Positions 34,531 through 47,212 of a stretch of 64,000 nucleotides of DNA are shown here, one piece after another. Source of the DNA: Macrotis lagotis (taxonomy: Eukaryota > Chordata > Mammalia > Peramelemorphia > Peramelidae); assembly GCF_037893015.1 (NCBI RefSeq), contig NC_133666.1:165653419-165717418 (forward strand), given 5' to 3'. The position numbers and the translations under genes were made by a program. Numbering within the stretch: the first letter of the stretch is position 1; every line of letters begins with the position of its first letter. The notes under the pieces are model-generated. The model was not told where the DNA came from, made no database searches, and was given only the letters and a program-made list of their open reading frames with translations.

Positions 34531-35357
34531 AAACTCCTTCTAAGTGTTACCAGTTGATCAAGGTGTGATGACCAGATGACAAAAATGCAAATTATAGCAG
34601 TAATAGCCTTACTAAAATGTTCCAATTTCTATAATTTTGTAGACAGTAATACTGGAATTGATCAGAGTTTAATCTAGAAACTGTTACTGCAAAGAAGAGT
34701 TAGATGTTGATCTTATCTAGGTTATGGCTACTGGGGAAAGAAAGCACACCCTAGGACACTAAGCAGTTTTTACTGATGAAAAATTGACCACCACTGAGGA
34801 GATGACTAGAGGTCAAGGGAAAGTACCTGAGACAGGGGCAAGAAAGTACACCCTGATATAGTGGTTTGGTATCTCTAAATATTGATATCTCAGAAGATCA
34901 AGGTCCCATTATATTCCTATAATACGAAAGCTGCCATTTATCACTTTTATATTATGTCAAAGCACCTTAAAAAGAATATCCTACATACCCCATATGTAAA
35001 GAAACACATATTCATTTATTGGACAGGCTACTTCAGCCTAGTTACATAAAAATAAGAGTGACGATTTTGGATCAAACTGGTTATAAAGGAATATCCAGGA
35101 ATCATTACAAAGTATCAGTGCTAGGATGTAATGGATGGTGTAAACAAAGCTAACTATCTATGATATCTTTACACAGGCAATAGGAAATACGGATAGTATT
35201 ATTGTAAATTATAAAGTGCACCTGTCATCCCTGTCTGTTGCTCCTACTAATAATACTTAAACAACTGGCTTATGTATGATGGGATGCAAAGGGATTGTAT
35301 TTTCAAAGCAAATGTCAAATGGAACTCCTATTCAAAGTCCACTGGATTACATATGAC
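34531..35357. other. Unassigned DNA
   Basis: No gene or confident repeat recognised. Confidence 0.35.
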
Positions 35358-35370
35358 CATTAACATTTTT

Positions 35371-35513
35371 TTTTTTGCAAGGCAATGGGGTTAAGTGGCT
35401 TGCCCAAGGCCACACGGCTAGGTAATTATTAAATGTCTGAGACTGGATCTGAACCCAGGTACTCCTGACTCCAGAGCCGGTGCTTTATCCACTACGCCAC
35501 CTAGCCGCCCCTT
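35371..35513 (-). mobile_element. Near-consensus WSINE1-type SINE with 13-bp duplication
   Basis: Antisense copy: 'gcaaggcaatggggttaagt', 'gcccaaggccacacggctag', 'actccagagccggtgcttta' and 'actacgccacctagccgccc'. It keeps several CpGs that are decayed in other copies. CATTAACATTTTT occurs at 35358-35370 and 35514-35526. The boundary with the poly-T tail is ambiguous by a few bases. Probably one of the youngest insertions here. Confidence 0.92.
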
Positions 35514-35526
35514 CATTAACATTTTT

Positions 35527-36139
35527 CTAAGACATCTTCCAATGTTTTTTTATTAAGAAAGGAGATTTTTTTTGATGTCTATATTGTAGGATGCCTTTAT
35601 AAATCCACTGATCATCCAGAAGACTCTTTAAACAAAACAAATTGTGATGATCACCCTCCGTCCACCTTTAAGATTTGTAGGTTGGGCACCCCGTTGGCAA
35701 TGTAAAATCTATATTGAACTTCATAGTAGGGTATTTTAACATTTACTCAACAGTATCTTGAACAAACTGCAATTTTCTGGAGAGAAAGTGAGAAAGTAGC
35801 AATGGTTTACCCTACCTTATACCTAATCATAACTTTTGGAAAGATCATAGCAATGTTAACCAACTATAGAAGCAATAGCCCTGGGACAATCCCAGGTAAT
35901 TTCCATTGGGATGGGCAAGAGGAAAAGGAGAAAGGTAATTTCTCAATCCTAGGATAATAATAGGTCTTGAGGGAGATGGAAGGCCACCAGAAAAAGCAGA
36001 ATTACTATGACTATTTGAGAGCTTTGGAGTGAGTTCTTTGCCTCTGGGCAGGAAACAAACCAAAAAGGTTTGAATATAAGAAACTTTCAAGATTATCCCA
36101 GTCTATTTCTTTGGATGTGGACCAAAGGGTAGGATTCTG
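35527..36139. other. Unassigned DNA
   Basis: No gene or confident repeat recognised. Confidence 0.35.
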
Positions 36140-36328
36140 GGAAAATGGTAGGGGTATAAGAAGAATCAGTTGCTTCTGGAAGTAATGGATTCCTCCTCAC
36201 AGAAGATCTTCAGGCAAAAGTTGAATGACCACTTGGTCAGATGTATTATGATTGGTTTCCTTTTCAATTGTGGAGTGTCTCTATAGATCCTGAGGACTCT
36301 TTGAACTCTATGATTCTGAGGGTCCACC
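36140..36328 (+). mobile_element. L3/CR1 LINE 3'-end fragment
   Basis: 'gaagatcttcaggcaaaagt', 'tgaatgaccacttggtcaga', 'tcctgaggactctttgaact' and 'ctatgattctgag' match the conserved CR1/L3 3' end. Confidence 0.7.
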
Positions 36329-37789
36329 TTATTAATTGGTATCATGAAGCTTTGCTCATTCTCTTATCTAGTCCATGCTCATGACTCCACCTTAAATCTA
36401 CAGGAACTTTGTTGTCTATTTGGGGAAGTAGGCAGAAGGAAGTAAGGGGCAACAACAACTGAATACATAGGTGTGCCTTCCATGCACTCTTCTCTTCCCA
36501 CCCCATCTCCCTACTTCTATTAGACCCTACAGCATTCTAGGGTATCAAAAACACATTCTTCCCTGTCATCATATATTTCCATAAGCTTAATGCCTTAATC
36601 ATAAAAGTATAGAGGAATGGATATGTTGTTCATAACAAACAAAAAACTCTTACTCATACACTAGAAAGTTGATATGAGTTTGTGTTGCCTGGAACAGGAA
36701 CCAGAGGAAATGATATTTTGTGTCAGACAAAAGAGATCCCAATTCTTATAATTTCAGCAAACCATTTTTACTATCCTAACTACAAAGAGTTAGTTTCTCC
36801 ACAAATACACAAAGAATTTGCTCCACCCTTTCAAAATATGCATGTATGAAGCATAAAAAGTTACAAATAAAAAGTTATTAATTTGAAAAATTAAAACAAA
36901 TAAACTCTTCCCAAATGGTTTTAAACCCCAAATAATTTTAACTTTTAACAAATAACTCACCAGATTCTATTCCTTTTTGGAAAAAAAATTTACACCTGAG
37001 CTGCCAAATTTCAATATAATACTAATCTAATACAACAGCTGAGTTATAATTTTTAACCTCCCAGAAAACATAGGAAGAGGAAAGTGGAAAGGACATTTAT
37101 CTTTTCAGTTGCATAAAAATGTAAGAAAATGCACATTAAAAATTAAGACTATGTGTAATGGGTGGGGTATCTGTTTAGTTAAATAATTACAACTTGAGAT
37201 CACAAAGATTTTAGTTAATATACTAAAATAGAAATTGAGTTCTTTATGATTACAAGTAAAAATGAATTTCATATTATAGGGAAAGCATATTTACATGAGT
37301 GAAAACCATTTATATTTATAGAATACTTATCAACAAGAGAAGCATTTCACATTGATGTTAATATTGTGACATTTTAGATGGAGTGTATAAGTTAATTGTA
37401 GGTAATACAAACTGAAATAAAGAGAAATTTTGCTTAAAACCATGGACCAAATATCCTGTTATAAATAAATACCATGGGCTTTTTATGCCCATATCTAAAC
37501 TCTAAAATAGCTGGTCAGTCATTCAGTGGTTGATTGGTCTGTCTGAGACCAAAAATAGTCATTACTCTTTTTTCCCCCTTTCACTAAATTAAATGATATT
37601 TTGACATATACTCATTTCCCATTTTCATGCTTTTGTGATTGTTTTTTATCTTAAAGAGTCTGTAATTTATTCTTTTAAATGTTTTTAAAAGTTTTATTAG
37701 TGTGTTTTGTTTTCACACTAAAAATATTTATAGATTACTCCTATTTCATGAAAGGTCTGTTACGATGATCTCATCTGAAAATAGATGCA
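36329..37789. other. Unassigned AT-rich DNA
   Basis: No gene or confident repeat. Very AT-rich between 36,830 and 37,790. Confidence 0.35.
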
Positions 37790-38235
37790 ACACTTCCCAT
37801 CTGTAGTACCCCTATCTTTCAATTTAAAAAAAAATGAACAGAAATCTATTTCCCTTCCTTTCTACTTTACCGAAAAAAAGAAAAACAAATTTATTATAAC
37901 AAATATGAATAGCTGATCAAAATAAATTCATACCATGGCTAACTCAGTTCTGCACTCAAATTTATCACCTTTCTATCCTATTTCAGCATGGGTCTTCTGG
38001 ATCATGAGGTCTCTGCATTGATCATAATTCTCACAGCTTTCAAATCTATTTGTATAGTGTGATTTATAAAAATTGTTCTCCTGGTTCTCCTTATTTCATT
38101 CTTCATTGACTCTGTCCTATAATATTCTCCCTGTAGAATTCTTTGCTTCCTTAAAAACTCAGGTAAAGAATTATATTCTATATCAAGTTTTTTTCTGGTC
38201 TCTCTCAGTTCTAGAGATCTCCCCACTCTAACTCA
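37790..38235 (-). mobile_element. Marsupial L1 3'-region relic
   Basis: Antisense L1 text: 'tttattataacaaatatgaa', 'ctcagttctgcactcaaatt', 'tatcacctttctatcctatt', 'gtcttctggatcatgaggtc' and 'attgttctcctggttctcct'. Same family and order as the relic at 27.3-27.8 kb. Confidence 0.7.
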
Positions 38236-38347
38236 TTTGTTTTTGTTTATGCCAAATATAATTATACTTGCATATTATGTCCATTTAATTTATACTTTAT
38301 ATCACATAGTTTATAAGTTTGAATATTGATTGAATTGAATATTGAAT

Positions 38348-38485
38348 ATTGCCCTTGTAACTTGACCATGGTATGACTTTGGGTAAATCACTTAATTAAT
38401 CTCTTTGTACCTCATATGTAAAATAAGAAAGTTGGACACTTAAGACCCTTTGCTCTTCTGAATCTCTTATTCTGTGATGCTATAG
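38348..38485 (+). mobile_element. MIR relic
   Basis: 'catggtatgactttgggtaa', 'atcacttaattaatctcttt', 'gtacctcatatgtaaaataa' and 'attctgtgatgctatagg' form a sense MIR 3' half. Confidence 0.6.
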
Positions 38486-41400
38486 GCACAACATTAGAGT
38501 TCACAGAGCTTTTAATATTACTATATAATTTGAACAATGTAAACAAACATGTCTTGATTTGTAAAACACTTGAGGATGAGGATGGAGCAAAATAGTTTCT
38601 GGGTGCCAGCCATAGGGTACAATAGAGCAGAATATGATTAGGGACCATGACAGAATGACATAGCCACAACTAGCCTCTGGTTATCTGGTTGAAAGCTGGA
38701 ACAAAAAGGCGTATAGCTTTTGTATGTCAAAGTCTGTGAATGCCTGTCTGGGAAGTAGCTGTCAGTCATGACTTAGACCACTAGCTGTAAACTATCTTTA
38801 GTTTTTTGGAAGTTTGCCTGCTTCTAAGATTATGTCTAGGTTGAGGGTTGCTGGGTAAAGGCTTAGGGTGGTGTTATGATGACCATTCATGAGGGCTGTC
38901 TTGCTCACTATATAGTCTTTAGCTCAATGGATATTTGAGCCCAATCATTATCAAAAGCACAAACACAAAGTCATCTGTTTGGTTGTTAATTTACCTGAGT
39001 TGACTCAGCCCAGAATCAAATAACCCTGAAGTATCAGTCTTCTTACTGGCAAGAGAAATTACAGTATGGGTGGAAGAAAAAGAAATAGAGAACCTGAGTA
39101 AAGGTTCTGGGTAGTTGTAAGTAAGGCATCTCTATGTTTTCTTATAATCAAGTAGTTTCTCTCCTTTGATCCACATCATTCTCACAAGCCAAAGATAAAT
39201 GGGGAAAAAGTTATAAAAGCTTACTACTATTTATTTCTAATTTCAATGGGATGGTTTTAAGAAGATTCTTTGTTCTGTTACAATAATCCCTCAAGAAGGA
39301 TGTAGGGAAGGACATCTAAAATTCTGTGAGATAATCTCCCCAAAAGAGGCAAGTTAAGTTTCTAGTATAGATTCACTTTAAATGATTTAGATGTGGTTGC
39401 ACCTAATATTTATATTCTATAAGAAGCTACTAATTGAAGAGAAATCTCTAACCCCTCTTGCCTTTTTGTTATCCTTAAATCTGATTTCTTTGTTTCTCAG
39501 TTAATAAGCTTTTCAGTCATTTGGAGTTTTGGCTTTGGGTGTTGTAAAATAATGACACCTCAGCTTTTTTGGATGGAATACTTGAAAGCTATTTGATTGT
39601 CAGACTTTAATCTTATCTATGGTTTTGTGGTGTCCCAAGGTTTGCTTTTAACTCTGAATTCATTCTAACTTCCAGGCTGTATTATTAACTCTAACTGCCA
39701 AAGACTTAATCATAATAATTAAGCTTCATTAGGCATGACTGGTCTGGCAGGAAAAATGAAAATAGTTGTTGGACAACAGAGAATATGTTAGTCAAATACC
39801 AATGGAAACTTTTTCCCTAAAAGTAGGGGTCAGTTACCTGTCCCCTTTATTATAGCACCTAGAATAACACCAGTCAATTATTTAGGAGAAAAGTAGGTGA
39901 TTATTTACTTTTTTCATATACTTTGAACATTTACTCTCAGATTGTCTATTATGTAAAATGATGACTTTCTGAAACTACTCAAATGAATTTTTAAAAATAC
40001 TTAGGATATGTCACAGATACTTGTATTCTTTCAGATCAGTGCATTCATGAAAAGGTAATTTTATCAACCACTAAAATTATTCAGTTAATTTGGTGTACTA
40101 TTTATTCTCTTGTCTACATTCAATTTTCTGTATCCCACATTTTGGAATCACTTGCACATTTGGAGTAGATGTACTGAATTACTTAATATTCTTTTTGAGG
40201 GAGATGCTACCCAAGTTTAAACCTAGTCATAAGTATTATTATTTGAATTCAGACTTTTGAAGAAATAGGTAGCTTTAGGTAGCAATTTGTACTTAGCAGT
40301 TGTCAGCAGTAAATTAATTTAATGCTATCACTGTTTTCCCATTGAGGAATTTTGAATCTGTTGAACTTTTCTAGCTTCTTACTTCATTGTCCATGTAGTT
40401 GAATGAAAATACCTATATTGATACAATATTAAGGTCATAAATTTAACAATACAGAACTTGGGAAATGTACATTTTACTTTTCTCATAATAACATTTTTTC
40501 CCTTGTGCTCTACTTTGGTTGAACTTAAGCCATATTCTGGGAGAAGTAACTAGGTCAGGGATTTCAGTAAAATGTAGAGGCATTACTGTTGCTGTAAGAG
40601 CATCAGTGTGTTATATTTCATTTATATTTCATAGCTCTTGTGTTCCTAAATTTGCAAGATGAATGGCCTTTTCTATTTGTCCTGGAAGAAGATGCTAAGT
40701 CAGTCTGATGGATGTCATTGGGGCATGCATAGAGTGGCTTTTAGAGCCAGTACTGAAAATCCTTTGGGAAACATGGTCCCATCTGTAGCTGTAACAGTAT
40801 TTTACAATCCATTCTGAAATGGTCTTAGAAAATATCTGAATCTTTGGGGTCCAGGATAAACTACACTACCCTCCTGCTCCTCAGATTCTTAGCATCAGAG
40901 TCAGGAGCTGATGGATATTTCACAGGGTGGGGAAGCATTGATTTACTTGAGGATCATGATATAATGCAAATATTAAGTTTTCATTTATTTTCATTTTTTC
41001 ACAAATAAAAATGATTAAAAGACAAATTAGCCTATTTTTTCTTGTCTATAGTTTCAGAATGTTCCCTAGGATGCTTAAGAAAACATTTAATAGGATCTAA
41101 GGAATACATTTTTCTCTCTGAGGAATTTTTTTCCTTTCTTTGTAATTCCTTCATCTTCTCTTAGACTAGTACTCTTAAGCCAAAGTAAGAAAGTCATAAT
41201 AAGTTATGGCTACTTCAGGAGTTTATGGAATGGGATATTGCTTAGCCAACCTCATTACACCAAGTAATATTTTTACCTTGCGAACTGAATGGGAATATTG
41301 GGAACTCCCATGAATTACTCTGGGTTAATAAGGTTGCCACAAAAACACAGTAAGAAATTCAATAGAAAAATTCAAAAGCTTTATCTGTTGAAGAAGTTTC

Positions 41401-41491
41401 AGGTTAACAGATACTGTCCCAAATGTATAAATAAATTCAGCTTATTTTCATTAAGAAAAACTAAAATTCCAAAAAATTAGATAATAGATAT
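38486..41491. other. Unassigned DNA, about 3 kb
   Basis: The longest quiet stretch besides 8.8-11.9 kb. No gene, exon-like frame or recognised repeat was found. Confidence 0.35.
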
Positions 41492-41660
41492 GGGGGGGGA
41501 GTGGATAGCTAGGTTGCACAGTGGATAGAGACCAGTCCTGGAGTCAGGAGGACCTGAGTTCAAATTTGCCCTCAGACACTTAATAATTTCCTAGCTGTGT
41601 GACTTTGGGCAAGTCATTCTTAACCCCATTGCCTTAAATAAATAAAATTTTAAAAAAAGA
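41492..41660 (+). mobile_element. WSINE1-type SINE
   Basis: 'gatagctaggttgcacagtg', 'cctggagtcaggaggacctg', 'aatttcctagctgtgtgact' and 'ttgggcaagtcattcttaac' plus an A-rich tail. A G-run precedes it. No convincing target-site duplication. Confidence 0.85.
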
Positions 41661-41666
41661 AAATAG

Positions 41667-41846
41667 TTATAAGATCATAGATTTAGAGCTGGAAGAGAAC
41701 TTAGAAGTCATCAAGGCCAACCATCTCACTTTTCAAATGAGAAAATACAGAGGCACATGGAGATTTAATGCCTTACCTAGGGTCACACATTAATGTCAGA
41801 GGTGGGATTTGAACTCAGGTTTTCTTGACTTCAAGTCCAATGTTCT
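41667..41846 (-). mobile_element. MIR relic
   Basis: 'gatcatagatttagagctgg', 'aagagaacttagaagtcatc', 'gtcacacattaatgtcagag', 'gtgggatttgaactcaggtt' and 'caagtccaatgttctattga' give a well-preserved antisense MIR. The next SINE inserted at its end. Confidence 0.82.
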
Positions 41847-41858
41847 ATTGACTATTTC

Positions 41859-42030
41859 TTTTTTATTTGTTTGTTTGTTTGGTTGGTTTTTTGCAAGGCA
41901 GTGGAGTTAAGTGACTTGCCCAAGGTCACACAGATAGGTAATTATTAAGTGTCTGAGGTCAGATTTGAATTCAGGTCCTCCTGAGTCCAGGGCTGATGCT
42001 CCATTCACTGTGCCATCTAGTTGCCCCTCA
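41859..42030 (-). mobile_element. WSINE1-type SINE with 12-bp duplication
   Basis: Antisense copy with a T/G-rich tail (TTTG units), then 'tgcaaggcagtggagttaag', 'cccaaggtcacacagatagg' and 'actgtgccatctagttgccc'. ATTGACTATTTC flanks it at 41847-41858 and 42031-42042. Confidence 0.9.
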
Positions 42031-42042
42031 ATTGACTATTTC

Positions 42043-42711
42043 ATACTTTCTTTGAATAGAAATGTATGAATTTGACCCATTGGGAAGTCAGACCCTGTTT
42101 TTTCCTTGTGATAGACCAAGATACTCTACTATATTAAGAAAGTATTTGCTGAAATAAACTACGTATTTCATCTGTTCAGCCACAAGCATTTATTGTCTGT
42201 GTACAATGCATTAGATGACCTACCTAAAGCTATGCTTCTATGATTCCGAGTGTAACCAGCAAATGTTGCTAGGGAGGACAAAGTGGGCTGACTGATACCC
42301 GTTCCTTTTTCTTCTGTCTTCCTTTCTGGAAGGGGGCAGAGCTAAATCCTCCCAGTTTACTCCAATAGCTTTTCATGGGCCTTGGCTTTCTTTCACTGCC
42401 CTTCTTCTCCCTAATTTGGGCTTGATATTGAACAAGCCACACCTTGTGATAACAATTGGTTTTTTTAATCTCAAACATGAAAGAAACCCTCCAGATCTAT
42501 TCTAAATTTTGCCTGTTGGAAAGTTTATAAAATTATTAATAAAAAATAATAACATAGATCTTAGGATTCCAAATGAAATGGTTACCTAACTATTGACCAG
42601 AGTCTGGAATCTTAATCCTATTGCTGTCATTTATGAATTTCAACTAGTTATTTGCTTCTCCCGTTGGCTGCCCCCCCCCACCAACAAATGTATAAACATA
42701 GAATATACAAC
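42043..42711. other. Unassigned DNA
   Basis: No gene or confident repeat recognised. A C-run lies at 42671-42678. Confidence 0.35.
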
Positions 42712-42972
42712 TCTTTTAGTTAGGTAGATAATGCAGTGGATAGGGAGCCAGACCTGGAGCCAGGAAGACCTGAGTTCAAATCCAGTCTCAGATATTTTAC
42801 GAGCTATTAAACTCTAGGCAAGTCATTTAACCTCATTTGCCTCAGTTATCTCATCTGTAAAATGAACTAGAGAAGGAAATGGCAATCTACTCCAGTATCT
42901 TTGTCAAGAAAGATTCCCAATGGGATCACAAAGAGTCAACCATAACTGAAATGACTAAATAGCAACACAATT
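42712..42972 (+). mobile_element. SINE with RTE-like 3' end
   Basis: 'ttagttaggtagataatgca', 'ctggagccaggaagacctga', 'catctgtaaaatgaactaga', 'ctactccagtatctttgtca' and 'atgggatcacaaagagtcaa' run the full order of the family. Moderately diverged. Confidence 0.8.
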
Positions 42973-43529
42973 CTTATAGTTGACCAGACATCTTATTTGA
43001 GGAAAAATCAGTCAGATTTAAAAAAAATGGAAATTATGGAAACCTGAGGAATTAAACCTGAATGAAAGATAATAAATAGTCACCAGGTTGAAGGAAGGCT
43101 AAAGAGAAAAACCTTTTAGCTTCTTCTACTCCTGAGAGAAACAATTTAACCACCTCTCTCTTAGAGATATATCTCATGAATGGAGGCACAGCCACAAAAG
43201 TCAAGTCTCTATAATAGAATAGAGACTGTATCATTCTGATCATCAAAGATGCTGTACTTTTCCTCTTTCTCAGGTGGCAGGAGGATGATATTACCACCAC
43301 CACTGCCACTGTTGCAGCTGCTATTACTACTGCTACACAGCTCCAAGGCCCTAGCTCTTTCTGTTTTCTCAGACTAGTTCAAAGGTTTGCTCTGGAAAGG
43401 CATTCCTGCTTAGTGTAGGATACTTTCTGTTTCATCTCTTCCAAGGTTGTGACAAGCCCCAGGATCCTAAAACAGAGTTTATAAAATTTCTGTGAGAGCT
43501 TCAGGACTACATCTTGACCTTGGAGGAAT
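42973..43529. other. Unassigned DNA with a short CCA/CTG-type run
   Basis: No gene recognised. Imperfect trinucleotide text 'accaccaccactgccactgt' and 'ctattactactgctac' occurs at about 43291-43337. Confidence 0.4.
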
Positions 43530-43670
43530 CTGAATACCAATTTATCATTTTTCAGAGGAGAAAATGGGATTAAGAGGTATTTAGTAATATGTCCAGGGTT
43601 GGTCATTTGGCTAGTAAGTTGAAGAACAGGTAGGAGGAGCCATTTCCTATGACTCTTAATCCATTGTTTT
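43530..43670 (-). mobile_element. MIR relic (weak)
   Basis: 'cagaggagaaaatgggatta', 'agaggtatttagtaatatgt' and 'ggctagtaagttgaagaaca' resemble an antisense MIR core. Confidence 0.45.
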
Positions 43671-44214
43671 TAAACCAATAGAAGAGCAATAATGAAGTCA
43701 CATCCAAGGAAATATATAATAAATCTAAACAATCCCTAATGTTCATTACAATGGGTTCTTGGAAACTATGGGAAAGAATCCTGAAATATAGGTCATTTTA
43801 ACTTTAATATAATTTTGGTTAAGAATAACACATTTATTATTAGTATCATCAGATGGCACCCAGTGATAGTAAGAAATGCTGATGTTCTAATTTCAGGAAA
43901 TTGGGGAAACTGAGGAAGGAGCAGATCAATGGGTACAAAGGAAGTGTAGGGTTTTTTTCCCCTCCAGCAATAATGGATGAGTTTACAAAATTCAAAACAG
44001 TGAAAAGTAGAAATTCCTTATAAAGTACTCTACAAATTCCTGTATTTAAAATGCTAAAAGAACTTAGAATAGTCACATTGTAGATTTAGTGAAGAAAGAG
44101 ACCTCCTGTAACAAGATCTACTGTGGTATCTCTTGGTAAATGTAAGATGGGCTGAGGATGGAATACTGCTTGAGCTTTTAATTGAGTCCCCTTTTGAGAA
44201 ACAGAAGACTCAGA
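43671..44214. other. Unassigned DNA
   Basis: No gene or confident repeat recognised. Confidence 0.35.
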
Positions 44215-44400
44215 CTGTAACATCAAGAACTGTGAATTTGGAATGAGAGGATTTAGGTTCAAATCTTAACTCCATCCTATTTGCTCCCCATGTAACCTTG
44301 GGGAAGTCACATTACCAATGTAGGTCTTCCTTTCCTCCTCTGAAAATGAAAGGATTTGGCTAAACAACCTTCCAGCTTTAAATCTATGATCCTCTTAAGG
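44215..44400 (+). mobile_element. MIR / CORE-SINE relic
   Basis: 'atttaggttcaaatcttaac', 'atgtaaccttggggaagtca', 'tttcctcctctgaaaatgaa', 'aacaaccttccagctttaaa' and 'tctatgatcctctt' give a full sense order. Confidence 0.7.
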
Positions 44401-46427
44401 TAAAATCTTGTAGCAGTTTTTTTTAGGGGAAAAAAAAGAGCCAGATAAGGGGTGGAGTTGCTTGCCAAATGGAAAGACAAGTATATAAGCAAATGCACAA
44501 AAGTGATATCCAGCAAAATATGTAGGGAAGAAACAAAACTGGGTCTCTCTACCATCCTCTGAAAATATATGAGCTAAAATCTTCATGAATAACCAAACTG
44601 TGGAAGAAAAACTCTGTACAATCCCTGTATTTTAGCTAGTCTGTCAAATATCAGTAAACAAGTTGTACTGTTTGATAAGAAGTCCAAATGGGTAGCTTTC
44701 TGTCTCTAATTGGAATTATCTCTGATCCAGCCATGTCCACTTATATTTATATAGTAATCCTAAAATGAAATATTAAATTTCATGGCAAGATTATAGTTTA
44801 AATTTAGGGTTTTTAAAACATTTCTTCAAATAAAATAATAATGATGCCAATGTCAGTACACCCTTAGGGAAATGCCTTGATGAAACCAATCACTCTCTTA
44901 ACAATTGCCTTTCAATCTAGTCAAGATACTCTTCTCAAATGGACTAATTAAATACTTCCCACTTAGTTTGTCCATCACAAACAAGACAAATTTCCATCTT
45001 CATTTCAAGGAATCAGAATCCCTCCCAATTTAATCTTCTATTCATGGAAGACAGCTATTTATCATTCAATTAAGATCTAAGGCTTCAAACTGCAATAGTC
45101 ATAATATTATTTCTTAAAATTTTATAATACAACTAAGTTTATACTTTATGCTTCCATGAATTTCACATCAATGCTGGAACTCTAAGGTTCAATATTGGGG
45201 GGGGGGTGCTATAGGCTCAGAATTACTTTAAACCTTATTAGATGCAAAAATCTTATTTCTTCCTTGTGTCCCTGGAAAGTATAAGTAATATTTTATTGCA
45301 ATATTGTAAGTAACATAGTGACTTATATACAAAGACAAGAACACCTGGAACCTTTTGAACTCCTTGCAAAATATGCATGCACATGTATAAATCAAGGTCA
45401 CAAACACTTGAAAATAGAAGATTATTTTGCTTTTAATCTTAACTATTAATTTTTGTTGCTGAATTTGCTTCTGAATTTTGATGACTGCTATTTCGCCATT
45501 CTTGATTTTTAAAAGTATATCCTCTTGTCCAAGAGGCTAAGATTCACAGCTGTGAGCAGCCAGCAAGTAATGAGAAAACCAAGATAACACAACTAGTACA
45601 AAGAGCATTATAAATTGTATGCCACCAGAGAGACAAATAATCTAGTCCATGCTTCTTTAATTGGAAAATGATTCTTTTGTGGATAATTTTTCCTTCAGCT
45701 GAGATAATTAAATCAATTGTGTCTAGTTACTGGTAGTAATCCTCTAACAATCAGTAACTGCATGAGTATTTCCCCTTTTTTCAATAAATGTTAAAAAAAG
45801 ATATTTTGATAAACCTCAGTGAAAACTTTCCTCACACAACATTTTCCTGTCTTCTGCTCTGTAATATTTGTTTTGATTAATTAGGAATCATGCTTCAGAC
45901 CTGTCATAAAATGAGAATATATTGATTGTTTACATTTGAAGTACCTTATAAACAGACTATTGACAAAGAAGTCTGTATGGTTGCCTGTTGTTGTTGTCAA
46001 TGTCATTGCCATTGTTTTCAAGTAAGGGAATTTTTTTAATGACTAAGCATAAAGTTGAGGTGACAAGAGAGATAAAAAGAAACAGCTATTTCTTAAATCA
46101 CGATTTAGTGTTGGCAGGAACTCAGGGTTTGGGAGCATGATTGATGGATGCAGTATGGCTATGGTTGAAGACATTGAAATAGAAGGGATTCTGAACATGC
46201 TTTGGTTACCACTGGTGGTTTTCTCCTAGTTATATTTCAAAGGCAGCCACTTCAGTGGATTCTGGAGATGGGCAGAAAGGTATTGAATTATGCAGTGGGA
46301 GAAGAAGCTTTTCCTGAGACCTTACCCTCTGTATTAGAATTAGAGTGAAGGAAGAATGAGAACACTGGGTGATGAAGCAAAAAAAAGAGTTATCAAGGAG
46401 GAAGATTGGTAGCTAGGTGGTCCAGTA
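44401..46427. other. Unassigned DNA, about 2 kb
   Basis: No gene or confident repeat. A G-run lies at 45198-45206. The overlapping minus-strand frames at 44307-44586 have no domain content. Confidence 0.35.
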
Positions 46428-46535
46428 AAGGTAGCTATTAAAGATCTTAGAAATCATTCAGGCTCTACCACTTTAAAGACAAAGAAATTGCAGGTCTAGA
46501 GAGACTTGTGGCATGGTCACATAAATAGTAAGACA
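46428..46535 (-). mobile_element. MIR relic
   Basis: 'aagatcttagaaatcattca', 'aaagacaaagaaattgcagg', 'tctagagagacttgtggcat' and 'ggtcacataaatagtaagac' form an antisense MIR core. Confidence 0.55.
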
Positions 46536-47051
46536 TAATTGTTTCTAAATAAAGTTTGGGGAAATTATTCTTAAAGTGAATAAATATATTTGATACCAGT
46601 GGGGAAGGAGAACCTAGTATAATAACTGAGAGAAGGAGAGAAGTAGTCTATATCTCTAGAATAGGCCATAATGATGGAATACAACTCTACCTGTTTTCTT
46701 CCTCTAAAGCTCAAATCTTATCTCTTTACCCCTTTCTTCTACCATCAAAGCTACAAGTTTTGTAACAGTTGTAGTAACATCACTTTCTCATTTTGGGATA
46801 AGGATTTTTTCCCTCCCATATCACAGGACACTAGGAGAACAGTTTTTCTGAGTTAGTCTAAGGCAGTTGTCTAGGGAAATTCAGCATATGAAAGAGAGGG
46901 CATATACTTGGGAATATTTCAGAAGAAGGCTTCAGCCACAGAGTGGGAAGTATCTACTAAAAGTGAATATTGTAAATATTGGGGGGAAAAAAAACTTTGT
47001 GATTCAGGGTTTAAATCTTGTTTGTAAGAAGGAAAAATAAAAGTGATGGAT
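46536..47051. other. Unassigned DNA
   Basis: No gene or confident repeat recognised. Confidence 0.35.
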
Positions 47052-47212
47052 GAAGGCAGGAAGGAAGGAAGAAAGGAAAGGAAAGGAAAGAAACAAAGAA
47101 GGAAAAAAGGAAAGGAGGGAAGAAAAAGAAGGGAAGAAAGGGAGGGAGAGAGGAAGGGAAGAAGGAAGAAAGAGAAAAAAGGGAGGGAGGAGAGAAGAAA
47201 GGAATGAAGAAT
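47052..47212. repeat. Purine-rich (GGAA/GAAA) low-complexity tract
   Basis: About 160 bp of almost only A and G on the plus strand. The minus-strand frame through it (46919-47293) is a leucine/phenylalanine/serine/proline string from composition. Confidence 0.92.
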
